Source of the DNA: Aquincola agrisoli
GTDB taxonomy: Bacteria > Pseudomonadota > Gammaproteobacteria > Burkholderiales > Burkholderiaceae_C
Direction of reading: 5' to 3'
Assembly: GCF_036621135.1 (NCBI RefSeq)
Contig: NZ_JAZIBG010000054.1
Coordinates: forward strand, 124,001-188,000
Length of the DNA: 64,000 nucleotides
The notes under the pieces: model-generated
The model's input: only the letters and a program-made list of their open reading frames with translations
The model's database searches: none
What the model was told of the DNA's origin: nothing
Translations under genes and position numbers: made by a program
In this document: piece after piece, positions 36,775-45,345 of the stretch
Layout: every line of letters starts with the position of its first letter
Numbering within the stretch: position 1 is the first letter of the stretch

Positions 36775-37749
36775 ATGGTGTCTCCTTCGGTGACCGGCCT
36801 GGAGCTGCCGGCCTTGCAACTGGCCCTGCGGGCCGCCGAACTCGGCAGCGTCGCCGCGGCGGCGCGCGAGGTCGACATGCTGCCCGCCACGGCCACCGCG
36901 GCGATCCGGCGGCTCGAAGCCCAGCTGGGGGCCGTGCTGTTCACCCGCAGCAGCCGGGCCCTGCGCGCCACGCCGGAGGGCGAGGCCTTCCTGCAGCGGG
37001 CGCGCGACGCACTGGGCCTGCTGGGCGACGGCGTCGCCGAACTGCGTGAGCCCTTGGCGCGCGTGGGAGGGCTGCTGCGGCTGGGCATGCCCTCGGACCT
37101 GGGCACGCGCGTGCTGCGGCCCCTGCTCGATGAATTCATGGAGCTGCACCCCGCGCTGCAGCTGGAGCTGCAGGTGAGCGACCGCCTCAGCGATCTGGCC
37201 CGCGAGCCGGTGGACGCCGCGCTGCGCTACGGCGAGCCGGCGCAGCCCGGGATGATCGTGCGCCGCCTGGCCGACAACGCACGCATCCTCGTGGCGTCGC
37301 CCGCCTACCTGGCGCGGGCCGGCACGCCTCGGCAGGCCGACGACATCGCCGCGCACGAGGGCATCGCGCTGCGGCTCGCGGGGCGGCCGGGCCACGCCTG
37401 GTCGGTGCAGGAAGGTGACCGCACGCGGGTGCTGCGGCCGCGTGTGCGCCGCACGGCGGACAACGGCCTGGTGGCGCGCGAGTGGGCGCTGGCGGGCTAC
37501 GGCATCGCGATGAAGGCGGCGCTCGACGTGGACGACGACCTGGCCGCCGGCCGGCTGGTGCAGGTGCTGCCGCATCTGCGCTCGCCGTCGTATCCGCTGG
37601 TGCTGGCGCTGGCGGCCGGCACGCACCTCAGCGCGCGGGTGCGTGCGCTGGGGGATTTCCTGCAGGAGCGGCTGGCCGCCCGCCGAGCCGCCGGCCCGGG
37701 GCCGGTCAGCCCGCCGGCTGCGTGGCGTACCAGAGCGCCGCTTCGGTGA
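36775..37749 (+). CDS. LysR-family regulator, divergent from MDR oxidoreductase
   Basis: A 324-residue LysR regulator with HTH SVAAAAREVDMLPATATAAIRRLEAQLGAVLF and RSSRALRATPEGEAF wing. The effector domain carries VDAALRYGEPAQPGMIVRRLADN, typical of the DmlR/PgrR-type subgroup. The last 44 bases overlap the end of the convergent epimerase gene, so its C-terminal tail (AAWRTRAPLR) is coded by both strands. Regulation of the divergent oxidoreductase and itself is inferred from the palindrome. Confidence 0.94.
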   Translation: MVSPSVTGLELPALQLALRAAELGSVAAAAREVDMLPATATAAIRRLEAQLGAVLFTRSSRALRATPEGEAFLQRARDALGLLGDGVAELREPLARVGGLLRLGMPSDLGTRVLRPLLDEFMELHPALQLELQVSDRLSDLAREPVDAALRYGEPAQPGMIVRRLADNARILVASPAYLARAGTPRQADDIAAHEGIALRLAGRPGHAWSVQEGDRTRVLRPRVRRTADNGLVAREWALAGYGIAMKAALDVDDDLAAGRLVQVLPHLRSPSYPLVLALAAGTHLSARVRALGDFLQERLAARRAAGPGPVSPPAAWRTRAPLR

Positions 37750-38743
37750 GCCCTTCACCGAAGCGGTGCGTCGGCGAATAGCCCAGCAGCGAAGCGGCCT
37801 TTGAGATGTCGGCGCGCGAATGGCGCACGTCGCCGGCGCGGAAGTCGCCGTGGACCGCCGGCGCCACGTCCAGGCTCGGCAGCTGCGTGCGCAAGGCCTT
37901 GGCCAGTTCGGCGTACAGCGTGTTGAGCGTGGTCTGATCGCCGACCGCGACGTTGTAGACCTGGTTGACCGCGTCCGGGTTCGTCGTCGTCGCGGCCAGC
38001 AGGTTGGCCTGCACCGTGTTGGCGATGTAGCAGAAGTCGCGGCTGGTCTCGCCGTCACCGTTGATGCGCACCGCCTCGCCGCGCAGCATCGCGGCGGCCC
38101 ACTTCGGGATGACCGCGGCGTACGCGCCGTTCGGGTCCTGCCGGGGGCCGAAAACATTGAAGTAGCGCAGCCCGATCGACTCGGTGCCGTAGCTGCGGCC
38201 GAACACGTCGGCATACAGCTCGTTGACGTACTTCGTCACTGCGTAGGGCGACAGCGGCTTGCCGATGCGGTCTTCCACCTTCGGCAGGCCGGGGTGGTCG
38301 CCGTAGGTGGAGCTGCTGGCGGCGTAGACGAAGCGCTTGACGCCCGCATCGCGCGCGGCCACCAGCATGTGCAGGAAGCCGTCGATGTTCACGCCGTTCG
38401 TGGTCACCGGGTCCTGCAGCGAGCGCGGCACCGAACCGAGCGCGGCCTGGTGCAGCACCACGTCGACGCCCCGGCAGGCCGCGTGGCAGGTGGCCTGGTC
38501 TCGGATGTCGCCTTCGATGAAGTGCCAGCGCGCGCCTGGCGCCTCGCTCAGGCCGGCGGTGGCCAGCGCCAGGTTGCGGGGGTGGCCGGTGGCGAAGTTG
38601 TCGAGGCCGATGACCCGCTGGTCGAGCGAGAGCAGCGTCTCGACCAGGTGGCTGCCGATGAAGCCCGCTGCCCCCGTCACCAGCCAGGTGCGGGGTGTGC
38701 CCCGCAGGTCGGCGAGGGTGTCCGCGTAGGCGCGTGCACTCAC
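37706..38743 (-). CDS. tviC: NAD-dependent UDP-sugar 4-epimerase (TviC/WbpP-like)
   Basis: A 345-residue extended short-chain dehydrogenase/reductase. It has the NAD-binding TGAAGFIGSHL near residue 22, SSSTYGDHPGLPK, catalytic YAVTKYVNE and GLRYFNVFGPRQDP. This pattern matches UDP-GlcNAc/UDP-GlcNAcA 4-epimerases. The GTG start overlaps the stop of the upstream dehydrogenase (GTGA, 38740-38743). Together they would make UDP-GalNAcA from UDP-GlcNAc for surface polysaccharide. An exact substrate cannot be proved from sequence. Confidence 0.92.
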   Translation of the reverse strand: MSARAYADTLADLRGTPRTWLVTGAAGFIGSHLVETLLSLDQRVIGLDNFATGHPRNLALATAGLSEAPGARWHFIEGDIRDQATCHAACRGVDVVLHQAALGSVPRSLQDPVTTNGVNIDGFLHMLVAARDAGVKRFVYAASSSTYGDHPGLPKVEDRIGKPLSPYAVTKYVNELYADVFGRSYGTESIGLRYFNVFGPRQDPNGAYAAVIPKWAAAMLRGEAVRINGDGETSRDFCYIANTVQANLLAATTTNPDAVNQVYNVAVGDQTTLNTLYAELAKALRTQLPSLDVAPAVHGDFRAGDVRHSRADISKAASLLGYSPTHRFGEGLTEAALWYATQPAG

Positions 38744-40035
38744 AAGCGCCACACCCGGGCGCCTTGGGCCTGTAGCGCCGCGGCGTCGAGCACCGCCTTC
38801 ACGTCGACCACCAAGCCACCGGGCTGCAGGCGCTCGCACAGCGCCGCGGCGCCCAGTTCGAGGTACTCCCGGTGCGCAACGGCCGCGACCACCGCCTGCG
38901 CCTTGGGCAGCGCATCCCAGGCCTTGGGCGTCACGCCGTATTCGTGCTCGGCCTCGGCGGGCTCGGCGATCGGATCGTGCACGTGCACCCGCACGCCGAA
39001 GCTTTCCAGTTCGCGGATGACGTCGATCACCTTGCTGTTGCGCAGGTCGGGGCAGTTCTCCTTGAAGGTCAGCCCCAGCACGATCACGTCGGCCCCCTTG
39101 ATGGGCAGGTCGGCGGCGATCATCTGCTTGATCGTCTGCTCGGCCAGGAACTTGCCCATGCTGTCGTTGATCCGGCGGCCGGCGAGGATCACCTCCGGCC
39201 GGTAGCCCAGCATCTCGGCCTTGTGCGTCAGGTAGTACGGATCGACGCCGATGCAGTGGCCACCCACCAGGCCAGGGCGGAAGGGCAGGAAGTTCCATTT
39301 GGTGCCGGCGGCCTTCAGCACCTCGATCGTGTCGATGCCGATCATGTGGAAGATGATCGACAGCTCGTTCATCAACGCGATGTTGAGGTCGCGCTGCGTG
39401 TTTTCGATCACCTTCGCGGCTTCCGCCACCTTGATGCTGCTGGCCTCGTAGACGCCGGCCGTGATGATGCTGCCGTACACCTGCTTCACCAACTCGAGCG
39501 TTTGCGGCGTGTCGCCCGAGACCACCTTGGTGATCTTGGTGAGCGTGCGTTCCTTGTCGCCGGGGTTGATGCGCTCGGGGCTGTAGCCGACGAAGAAGTC
39601 GGTCTTCCACTTCATGCCCGAGGTGCGCTCGAGGATGGGCACGCACACCTCCTCGGTCGCGCCCGGGTAGACGGTGGACTCGTACACCACCACGGCGCCG
39701 CGCTTCATGTGGCGGCCGACGCTTTCGGAGCTCTTGACGAGCGGTGTGAAGTCGGGGCGCCGGGCTTCGTCGACCGGCGTCGGCACCGCGACGATGATCA
39801 CGTCGGCCTCGGCGATCTCGGCGGGGTCGGTGGTGCAGGTCAGGTGGGTCGCGGCCCGCAGGTCTTCCGTCGATACCTCTCCGGTCGGGTCGACGTGGCG
39901 GCGGTAGGCCTCGACCTTGTCCTTCGACAGGTCGACGCCGATCGTGCGCTGCCGTTCGCCGAGTTTCACCGCGAGCGGGAGCCCGACGTAGCCGAGGCCG
40001 ATCACGGCGATGGTGGGAGAGGTGTTGTTCGCCAT
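38740..40035 (-). CDS. tviB: UDP-N-acetylglucosamine 6-dehydrogenase (TviB/WbpO-like)
   Basis: A 431-residue UDP-sugar dehydrogenase. The N-terminal Rossmann domain starts IAVIGLGYVGLPLAVKLGE. The catalytic Cys261 sits in GLVGGHCIGVDPYYL. Conserved YSPERINPGD and LGLTFKENCPDLRNSKVIDVI are present. The PYYLTHKAEMLGY block points to the N-acetylhexosamine dehydrogenase branch (TviB/WbpO) rather than UDP-glucose dehydrogenase. It performs two NAD-dependent oxidations to the uronic acid. In many betaproteobacteria this gene pair belongs to the exopolysaccharide loci that go with exosortase/PEP-CTERM systems. Confidence 0.94.
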   Translation of the reverse strand: MANNTSPTIAVIGLGYVGLPLAVKLGERQRTIGVDLSKDKVEAYRRHVDPTGEVSTEDLRAATHLTCTTDPAEIAEADVIIVAVPTPVDEARRPDFTPLVKSSESVGRHMKRGAVVVYESTVYPGATEEVCVPILERTSGMKWKTDFFVGYSPERINPGDKERTLTKITKVVSGDTPQTLELVKQVYGSIITAGVYEASSIKVAEAAKVIENTQRDLNIALMNELSIIFHMIGIDTIEVLKAAGTKWNFLPFRPGLVGGHCIGVDPYYLTHKAEMLGYRPEVILAGRRINDSMGKFLAEQTIKQMIAADLPIKGADVIVLGLTFKENCPDLRNSKVIDVIRELESFGVRVHVHDPIAEPAEAEHEYGVTPKAWDALPKAQAVVAAVAHREYLELGAAALCERLQPGGLVVDVKAVLDAAALQAQGARVWRL

Positions 40036-40400
40036 CAGAAACTGCCGTTGCCGTTCATGTGAAGGGGCGCATTATCCGAGGCGGCGTTGCGCCACGACGT
40101 CAAGCGCGCCCATGAAACCGCCCGTTTGCACGGCGCTTTGCTCATATTCACGACGCTTTCCCGATGGCAACTGTGCGCTGGGTGCGATTCACTTGCCCGC
40201 GCCGACGCTGCAGTGCAACACTCACGCTTCTTCAGGGGCGCCTCTCCCTCTTTACGGGAAAATTTGGCGCTTCTGACAGTTAACATTTCGTCGCGATTTC
40301 CCCCGTGCGGGGGAGTGGTTGCTGCCATTGGGTTGGCGACACTGCTGGGTGTGTGCGAAATGCACGTTTTTGCCATCGCTATCTTTCAAAGGGGAGTTTG
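40036..40400. other. Long intergenic region upstream of the FxDxF PEP-CTERM gene
   Basis: These 365 bases hold no convincing gene. The part from 40230 to 40400 is clearly richer in AT than its surroundings and carries a small hairpin (CCCCC GTGC GGGGG, 40300-40313). I tested for a sigma-54 site (GG-N10-GC) and found none with correct spacing, and no good sigma-70 pair. It probably contains the promoters of tviB and of the gene at 40401. Confidence 0.5.
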
Positions 40401-40901
40401 ATGAAACGTTCCGCAGTTGTTCTTGCCTCCGTGCTGGCCCTGGCCGGTGCCGCTGCCAATGCAGCCACCTTCAATCCGTGGGGCGTCCACGACAGCTTCG
40501 AGTCCTTCTCGTTCAGCTATCCGACCCAGACCACGTTCGAAGACCGCATCAACTTCACGCTGTCCGGCGCGTCGGACCTGTGGTCGGTCGCCGTGTCGAA
40601 CGAGGCGCCGCTGGTCCTGAACATCACCGGCGGTTCGCTGGAACTGTTCCGCGCCAGCGACAACGCCGCGGTCTTCAACTCGCCGCTCACCTTCGACAGC
40701 ACCAGCACCTCCGTGCTGACCTCGTCGCTGGCCGCGGGCGACTACTACTACGTGGTCAAGGGTGCGGTGACGGGCTCGGTGGCCGGCACCTACACCATCA
40801 CCTCGGTGGTGACCGCCGTGCCCGAGCCCGAGACGTATGCGCTGCTGTTGGGCGGCCTGGGCGTGATCGGCTTCGTCGCGCGCCGCCGCAAGGCCGACTG
40901 A
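40401..40901 (+). CDS. FxDxF-type PEP-CTERM exported protein
   Basis: A 166-residue exported protein. The signal peptide ends at ANAA. The mature part begins FNPWGVHDSFESFSFSY and has TFEDRINFTLSGAS, matching the FxDxF PEP-CTERM family. The C terminus is VPEPETYALLLGGLGVIGF plus ARRRKAD, an exosortase sorting signal. GGGGAG lies upstream of the ATG, and a strong terminator follows, so it is a single-gene transcript. Function is unknown; the family is usually secreted or surface-attached. Confidence 0.9.
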   Translation: MKRSAVVLASVLALAGAAANAATFNPWGVHDSFESFSFSYPTQTTFEDRINFTLSGASDLWSVAVSNEAPLVLNITGGSLELFRASDNAAVFNSPLTFDSTSTSVLTSSLAAGDYYYVVKGAVTGSVAGTYTITSVVTAVPEPETYALLLGGLGVIGFVARRRKAD

Positions 40902-40924
40902 GCGCCGGGCGATTCCACGCCATG

Positions 40925-40953
40925 AAGGGCGGTGCGTTGCACCGCCCTTTTTT
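40925..40953 (+). terminator. Rho-independent terminator of the FxDxF gene
   Basis: AAGGGCGGTGC (40925-40935) pairs fully with GCACCGCCCTT (40939-40949) across a GTT loop, followed by a U-run (T at 40948-40953). It begins 23 bases after the stop codon of the PEP-CTERM gene. Confidence 0.92.
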
Positions 40954-41016
40954 CTTGGGCGGCAGGAACGGGGTTTGCCGGATGGCTGCACCGACCTCTT
41001 GATGAAGGACAGCCCG

Positions 41017-41532
41017 ATGACGACATCCCACCCTGACGACACCGCCGCCCGCGAGCACCTCTGGTCGCTCGTCAAGGACATCCGCTTCGCGATGTTCACC
41101 ACGCACGATGCCAAGGGCCATCTGCATGCGCGCCCGATGACGACGCAGAACTCGCGGCTCGACGAGGATCGCAGCCTGTGGTTCTTCATGTCCCGGCGCA
41201 GCGAGCCCGTCGCCGAGTTCGCGGCCGATCCGAACGTCAACGTCGCCTATGCCGATACGGACAAGGACGCCTACGTCTCGGTGTCCGGCGTGGCGCAGGT
41301 CGTGGAGGACCGTGCCCGCGTGCAGCAACTCTGGAGCAAGCTTGCCGAAGCCTGGTTTCCCGGCGGCGTGGACGACCCCGACTTGGCCCTGGTCCGTGTC
41401 GACATCGTGCATGCCGACTACTGGGACGTGAAGGCCAACAAGCTCACGCAGCTCTACCGCATGGCCAAGGCGGCGATGACGGGCGAGCCGCCGAAAGACA
41501 TGGGCGAGCACGCGCAGGTACGCATGGGCTGA
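41017..41532 (+). CDS. Pyridoxamine-phosphate-oxidase-like (general stress) FMN-binding protein
   Basis: A 171-residue split-barrel flavin protein of the general-stress-protein-26 type. Motifs: LVKDIRFAMFTTHDAKGHLHARPMTTQ, LWFFMSRRSEPVAEF and VNVAYADTDKDAYVSVSG. I chose the ATG at 41017 because AAGGAC lies seven bases upstream; an in-frame ATG at 41002 is possible. Members bind FMN or related cofactors; the reaction here is unknown. Confidence 0.88.
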   Translation: MTTSHPDDTAAREHLWSLVKDIRFAMFTTHDAKGHLHARPMTTQNSRLDEDRSLWFFMSRRSEPVAEFAADPNVNVAYADTDKDAYVSVSGVAQVVEDRARVQQLWSKLAEAWFPGGVDDPDLALVRVDIVHADYWDVKANKLTQLYRMAKAAMTGEPPKDMGEHAQVRMG

Positions 41533-41583
41533 CACCGCGCCGGCACGGTGCTCGCTTAGGATCCCCGGCGGAGGGGAGCCGGC

Positions 41584-42663
41584 GTGAGCACCGAGATCGC
41601 ATACCAGGAGTTGGGCCTTGCGCCCGGGGCCAGTGAGGCCGAAGTCAAAGCCGCATGGCGCCGGCTGGTGTCGCGTTGGCATCCGGACCGCAATGACAGC
41701 CGGGCCGCCGTGGAAAAGATGCAGCGCATCAACCAGGCGTTCGAATTGCTACGGGATGTTGCCGGCATCGGCGCGCCGCGCCAGGCGAGCGGGTCCGGCG
41801 CCCCCCCGGCGTCCCCCGCCGCCCCGACCCCCGAGGAGCCGCCCGCGGCCGAGACCGGCATGCCGGCGCGGCCGCAGGTGCGCCGTGTCCGCCTTACCTT
41901 GGAAGAAGCGGCGCTGGGTTGTGTGCAGATCCTGCGCGGCCGGTCGAGCGACCGCTGCGGCGTGTGCAGCGGCACGGGACGGCACGCAATGCCGGCGGAC
42001 TGCACCGCCTGCGGCGGCAGCGGCCAGGTGCACCAGCGCGCCTGGTACGGCTGGATGGCAAGCACGGTGACCTGCGGGGATTGCGAGGGCAGCGGCCGGC
42101 TGGCCAGCCCGTGCACGCCCTGCGACGGCACCGGGAAGCGCCCGGCGCACCGCTACGAGGTGAAGGTGCGCATCCCGCCCGGCGTCCGCGGCGGCGATCT
42201 GCTGAGCGTGCCGGGCGGCGGCAGCGGCCCTGCAGGCGGGTTCGAACTGAAGATCGAGTGGCTGCCGCATCCCTTCTTCCAACTGGACGACGAGGGCACG
42301 GTCCGCTGCGAACTGCCCGTGGACGGGTTTCGCTGGATCGCCGGCCAGACGGTGGAGGTGCCCACACTGGAAGGGCTGCAGCCGCTGGCCCTGCGTCGCG
42401 ACGAATGCATCTACAGGCTGCCGGGCCGGGGCTTTCCTGCCTCGCGCCGCGGTCCGCGCGGCGACCTGGTGCTGATCGTGCGCCCGGTGTTCCCGTCGTC
42501 CTGGACGGCGGAGCAGCGGGCGCTCCTCGACCGGCTGATCGCGGCCACGGAGGGCGCGGGCAGCGATGGCCCGCTGGTCGACTGGCAACGACGGCTGGGC
42601 ACCTGGGCCCGCGACACGGCGCCCGTCAGGCCGGCACGCCGAGGATCACGCTCGAAGCCTTGA
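41584..42663 (+). CDS. DnaJ-like co-chaperone with four CxxCxGxG motifs
   Basis: A 359-residue J-domain protein. The J domain (1-65) keeps the HPD motif in RWHPDRNDS. A Pro/Ala linker (about 70-100) replaces the usual Gly/Phe region. Four zinc motifs follow (CGVCSGTG, CTACGGSG, CGDCEGSG, CTPCDGTG), then a C-terminal substrate domain (RIPPGVRGGDLLSVPGGGSG). The GTG start is preceded by GGAGGGGAG. This is not the main dnaJ, which is normally beside dnaK and about 375 residues long with a GF region. It is probably a specialised Hsp70 partner. Confidence 0.87.
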   Translation: MSTEIAYQELGLAPGASEAEVKAAWRRLVSRWHPDRNDSRAAVEKMQRINQAFELLRDVAGIGAPRQASGSGAPPASPAAPTPEEPPAAETGMPARPQVRRVRLTLEEAALGCVQILRGRSSDRCGVCSGTGRHAMPADCTACGGSGQVHQRAWYGWMASTVTCGDCEGSGRLASPCTPCDGTGKRPAHRYEVKVRIPPGVRGGDLLSVPGGGSGPAGGFELKIEWLPHPFFQLDDEGTVRCELPVDGFRWIAGQTVEVPTLEGLQPLALRRDECIYRLPGRGFPASRRGPRGDLVLIVRPVFPSSWTAEQRALLDRLIAATEGAGSDGPLVDWQRRLGTWARDTAPVRPARRGSRSKP

Positions 42664-42721
42664 ACACGGCCAGCGCCGACGCGCCGGGCGCGAGGCCGAG
42701 CAGTTCCACGCTCGGCTGCAT
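42626..42721 (-). pseudogene. Remnant of a ModE/Mop TOBE (molybdate-binding) domain
   Basis: Reading the minus strand from the ATG at 42721 to TGA at 42626 gives a 31-residue end of a TOBE/Mop domain: VELLGLAPGASALAVFKASSVILGV. In ModE proteins the same stretch closes the molybdate-binding fold. In frame upstream only SPAALARRSAPLARI stands between it and the ssb stop codon, so the rest of the protein is missing. It overlaps the last 38 bases of the DnaJ-like gene. It is most likely the tail of a lost modE gene. Confidence 0.62.
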
Positions 42722-42766
42722 GATGCGGGCCAAAGGGGCGGATCGCCGCGCCAGGGCGGCCGGCGA

Positions 42767-43300
42767 TCAGAAGGGGATGTCGTCGTCCATGTCATCGAAG
42801 CCGGTGTTCGACTTCGGGGCCTGGCGCGGCGCCGGGGCGGGTGCCCGGGCCGGGCGCTCGCGCGGCTCCTCGCCGCCGCCGTAGCCGCTGCCACCGCCCG
42901 CATTGCGGCGGTAGCCACCACCGCCGCCGCCGCTGCTGTCGGCATCGTCGCCGCCGCCCGCGCCTTCGCGGCCGCCCAGCAGCTGCATCTGCTCGGCGAC
43001 GATTTCGGTCGTGTAGGTGTCGCGGCCTTCCTTGTCCTGCCACTTGCGTGTCTTCAGGCGGCCTTCCACGTACACCGGGCGGCCCTTGCGCAGGTATTCG
43101 CCCGCGATCTCGGCCAGCCGGTCGCGGAACACCACGCGGTGCCATTCCGTCTCTTCCTGGAATTCGTTGGAATCGCGCGCCTTCCAGCGCCGCGTGGTGG
43201 CGACGGTGATGTTGCAGATCGAGCCGCCGTCGGGGAAGGAACGCACCTCCGGGTCGCGCCCGAGGTTGCCGATGATGATGACTTTGTTGACGGAGGCCAT
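42767..43300 (-). CDS. ssb: Single-stranded DNA-binding protein
   Basis: A 177-residue SSB. The OB fold (1-112) starts MASVNKVIIIGNLGRDPEVR and includes TEWHRVVFRDRLAEIAGEYLRKGRPVYVEGRL. A Gly/Pro-rich linker follows, and the acidic protein-interaction tip is DDMDDDIPF. It covers single-stranded DNA in replication, recombination and repair and recruits partners such as RecQ through the tip. The recQ gene lies divergent from it, 161 bases away. Confidence 0.97.
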   Translation of the reverse strand: MASVNKVIIIGNLGRDPEVRSFPDGGSICNITVATTRRWKARDSNEFQEETEWHRVVFRDRLAEIAGEYLRKGRPVYVEGRLKTRKWQDKEGRDTYTTEIVAEQMQLLGGREGAGGGDDADSSGGGGGGYRRNAGGGSGYGGGEEPRERPARAPAPAPRQAPKSNTGFDDMDDDIPF

Positions 43301-43461
43301 GGTCGCTCCTGTGCCGGGTGACGAGGAAAGGGATGTGGGAAAGGGAGCGGGCGGGGCGCCGTGCGTCGCTGCCCGGAGGCGGTCGATTGTGCCGCATGGG
43401 GTGTCGGGCCGCCTGCCGGCGCGGCGCGGCGGGCCCCCTTCGTTAAGATGGCGGGCTGCCC

Positions 43462-45330
43462 ATGAACCGCCCCGTCCCAGCGTCTCCGATCGAAGTCCTG
43501 AACGAGGTCTTCGGCTACACCGCCTTCCGCGGCATGCAGGGCGAGATCGTCGAGCACGTCACCGGCGGCGGGGACGCCCTGGTGCTGATGCCCACCGGCG
43601 GCGGCAAGAGCCTGTGCTACCAGGTGCCTGCCATCGTGCGCCACCGCGGCGGCCGCGGCGTCGCGGTGGTCGTCAGCCCGCTCATCGCCCTGATGCACGA
43701 CCAGGTGGGTGCACTGGAGGAGGCGGGCGTGCACGCGGCCTTCCTCAACTCCACGCTCAGCGGCGAGGAGGCCCAGTCGGTCGAGCGCGAGCTGCGCACC
43801 GGCCGGCTGGTGATGCTCTACGCCGCGCCCGAGCGGCTGCTGACGCCGCGTTTCCTGGCCATGCTCGACTCGCTGGATGAGCGCGGCCTGCTGAGCCTGT
43901 TCGCGATCGACGAGGCGCATTGCGTGAGCCAATGGGGCCACGACTTCCGCGCCGAGTACCTCGGGCTGTCGGCCCTGCACGAGCGCTTTCCGCACGTGCC
44001 CCGCGTCGCGCTCACGGCCACGGCCGACGACATCACGCGCGCCGACATCGTGCAGCGCCTGGCGCTCGACGACGCCCGCATCTTCGTCGCGAGCTTCGAC
44101 CGCCCGAACATCCGCTACACGATCGTCGAGAAGGACAACCCCCGCGCCCAGCTGCTGCGCTTCGTGCGCGACGAGCACGAGGGCGAGGCCGGCATCGTCT
44201 ACTGCGGCACGCGCAAGAAGGTCGAGGAGACCGCCGCCTGGCTGGCGGAAGAAGGCATCACCGCCCTGCCGTACCACGCCGGCATCGATGCCGCGGTGCG
44301 GCAGAAGCACCAGGACCGCTTCCTGCGCGAGGAGGCGGTGGTGATGGTGGCGACCATCGCCTTCGGCATGGGGATCGACAAGCCCGACGTGCGCTTCGTG
44401 GCCCACCTGGATCTGCCGAAGAACATCGAGAGCTACTACCAGGAGACCGGCCGTGCCGGCCGCGACGGCGATGCCGCCGAAGCGTGGATGACCTACGGCC
44501 TGGCCGACGTGGTCAACCAGCGCCGCATGATCGACGAGAGCCCCGCGGGCGACGAGTTCAAGCAGGTGCAGCGCGGCAAGCTCGAGGCGCTGCTCGCGCT
44601 GGCCGAGTCGCACGACTGCCGGCGCGTGCGGCTGCTGTCGTATTTCGGCGAGCTCAGCCAGCCCTGCGGCAACTGCGACAACTGCCTGAACCCGCCCGAC
44701 ACCTGGGACGCGACCGAGGCGGCCCGCAAGGCGCTGAGCTGCATCTACCGCTTCTCGCAACTGGGTGGCGGCTTCGGGCCGTCGCGCTTCGGTGCTGGGC
44801 AGCTGATCGACGTGCTGCGCGGCAAGCGCACCGACAAGGTGGCGCAGTACGGCCACGACAAGCTCAGCACCTTCGGCATCGGCGCCGACCTGTCCGATGC
44901 CCAGTGGCGTGGCGTGCTGCGCCAGCTCGTGGCGTTGGGGCATGTGGCCACCGAAGGCGAGTTCAACACGCTGTCGCTGACCGCCAGCAGCCGGGCCGTG
45001 CTGAAGGGCGAGGTGCCCATCGTGCTGCGCCAGCCGCGCGAGCCGGTGCGTGGCAGCCGCAAGCGCGGCAGCCGCGACGGCAAGGTGCCCGCCGTCGCCG
45101 CGGCACTGGACGGCGACGCGCAGGCGCGCTTCGCTTCGCTCAAGGCATGGCGCGCCGAGGTGGCGCGCGAGCACAACCTGCCGGCCTATGTCGTGTTCCA
45201 CGATGCCACGCTGGCCGAGATGGCCCGCCGCATGCCCGCCGACCTGGCCGAACTCGGCGAGATCAGCGGCGTCGGGACGCGCAAGCTCGAGGCGTACGGC
45301 GCCGAGATCCTGGGCGTGTTGGGGCGCTGA
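43462..45330 (+). CDS. recQ: ATP-dependent DNA helicase RecQ
   Basis: A 622-residue RecQ helicase. Superfamily 2 motifs include TGGGKSLCYQ, IDEAHCVSQWGHDFR, the motif VI region QETGRAGRDG, and the RecQ-Ct zinc cluster around CRRVRLLSYFGE and CGNCDNC. The winged helix then leads to an HRDC domain at about 540-620 (ISGVGTRKLEAYG). It unwinds DNA in recombination and fork repair. The gene follows ssb divergently; interaction with SSB is known in other bacteria. Confidence 0.96.
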   Translation: MNRPVPASPIEVLNEVFGYTAFRGMQGEIVEHVTGGGDALVLMPTGGGKSLCYQVPAIVRHRGGRGVAVVVSPLIALMHDQVGALEEAGVHAAFLNSTLSGEEAQSVERELRTGRLVMLYAAPERLLTPRFLAMLDSLDERGLLSLFAIDEAHCVSQWGHDFRAEYLGLSALHERFPHVPRVALTATADDITRADIVQRLALDDARIFVASFDRPNIRYTIVEKDNPRAQLLRFVRDEHEGEAGIVYCGTRKKVEETAAWLAEEGITALPYHAGIDAAVRQKHQDRFLREEAVVMVATIAFGMGIDKPDVRFVAHLDLPKNIESYYQETGRAGRDGDAAEAWMTYGLADVVNQRRMIDESPAGDEFKQVQRGKLEALLALAESHDCRRVRLLSYFGELSQPCGNCDNCLNPPDTWDATEAARKALSCIYRFSQLGGGFGPSRFGAGQLIDVLRGKRTDKVAQYGHDKLSTFGIGADLSDAQWRGVLRQLVALGHVATEGEFNTLSLTASSRAVLKGEVPIVLRQPREPVRGSRKRGSRDGKVPAVAAALDGDAQARFASLKAWRAEVAREHNLPAYVVFHDATLAEMARRMPADLAELGEISGVGTRKLEAYGAEILGVLGR

Positions 45331-45345
45331 CCGCGCGCGCCGTGT

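Noticed and set aside
40036..40400. Possible sigma-54 promoter or small RNA upstream of the FxDxF gene
   Set aside because: No GG-N10-GC pair with correct spacing, and no terminator inside the region to end a small RNA.
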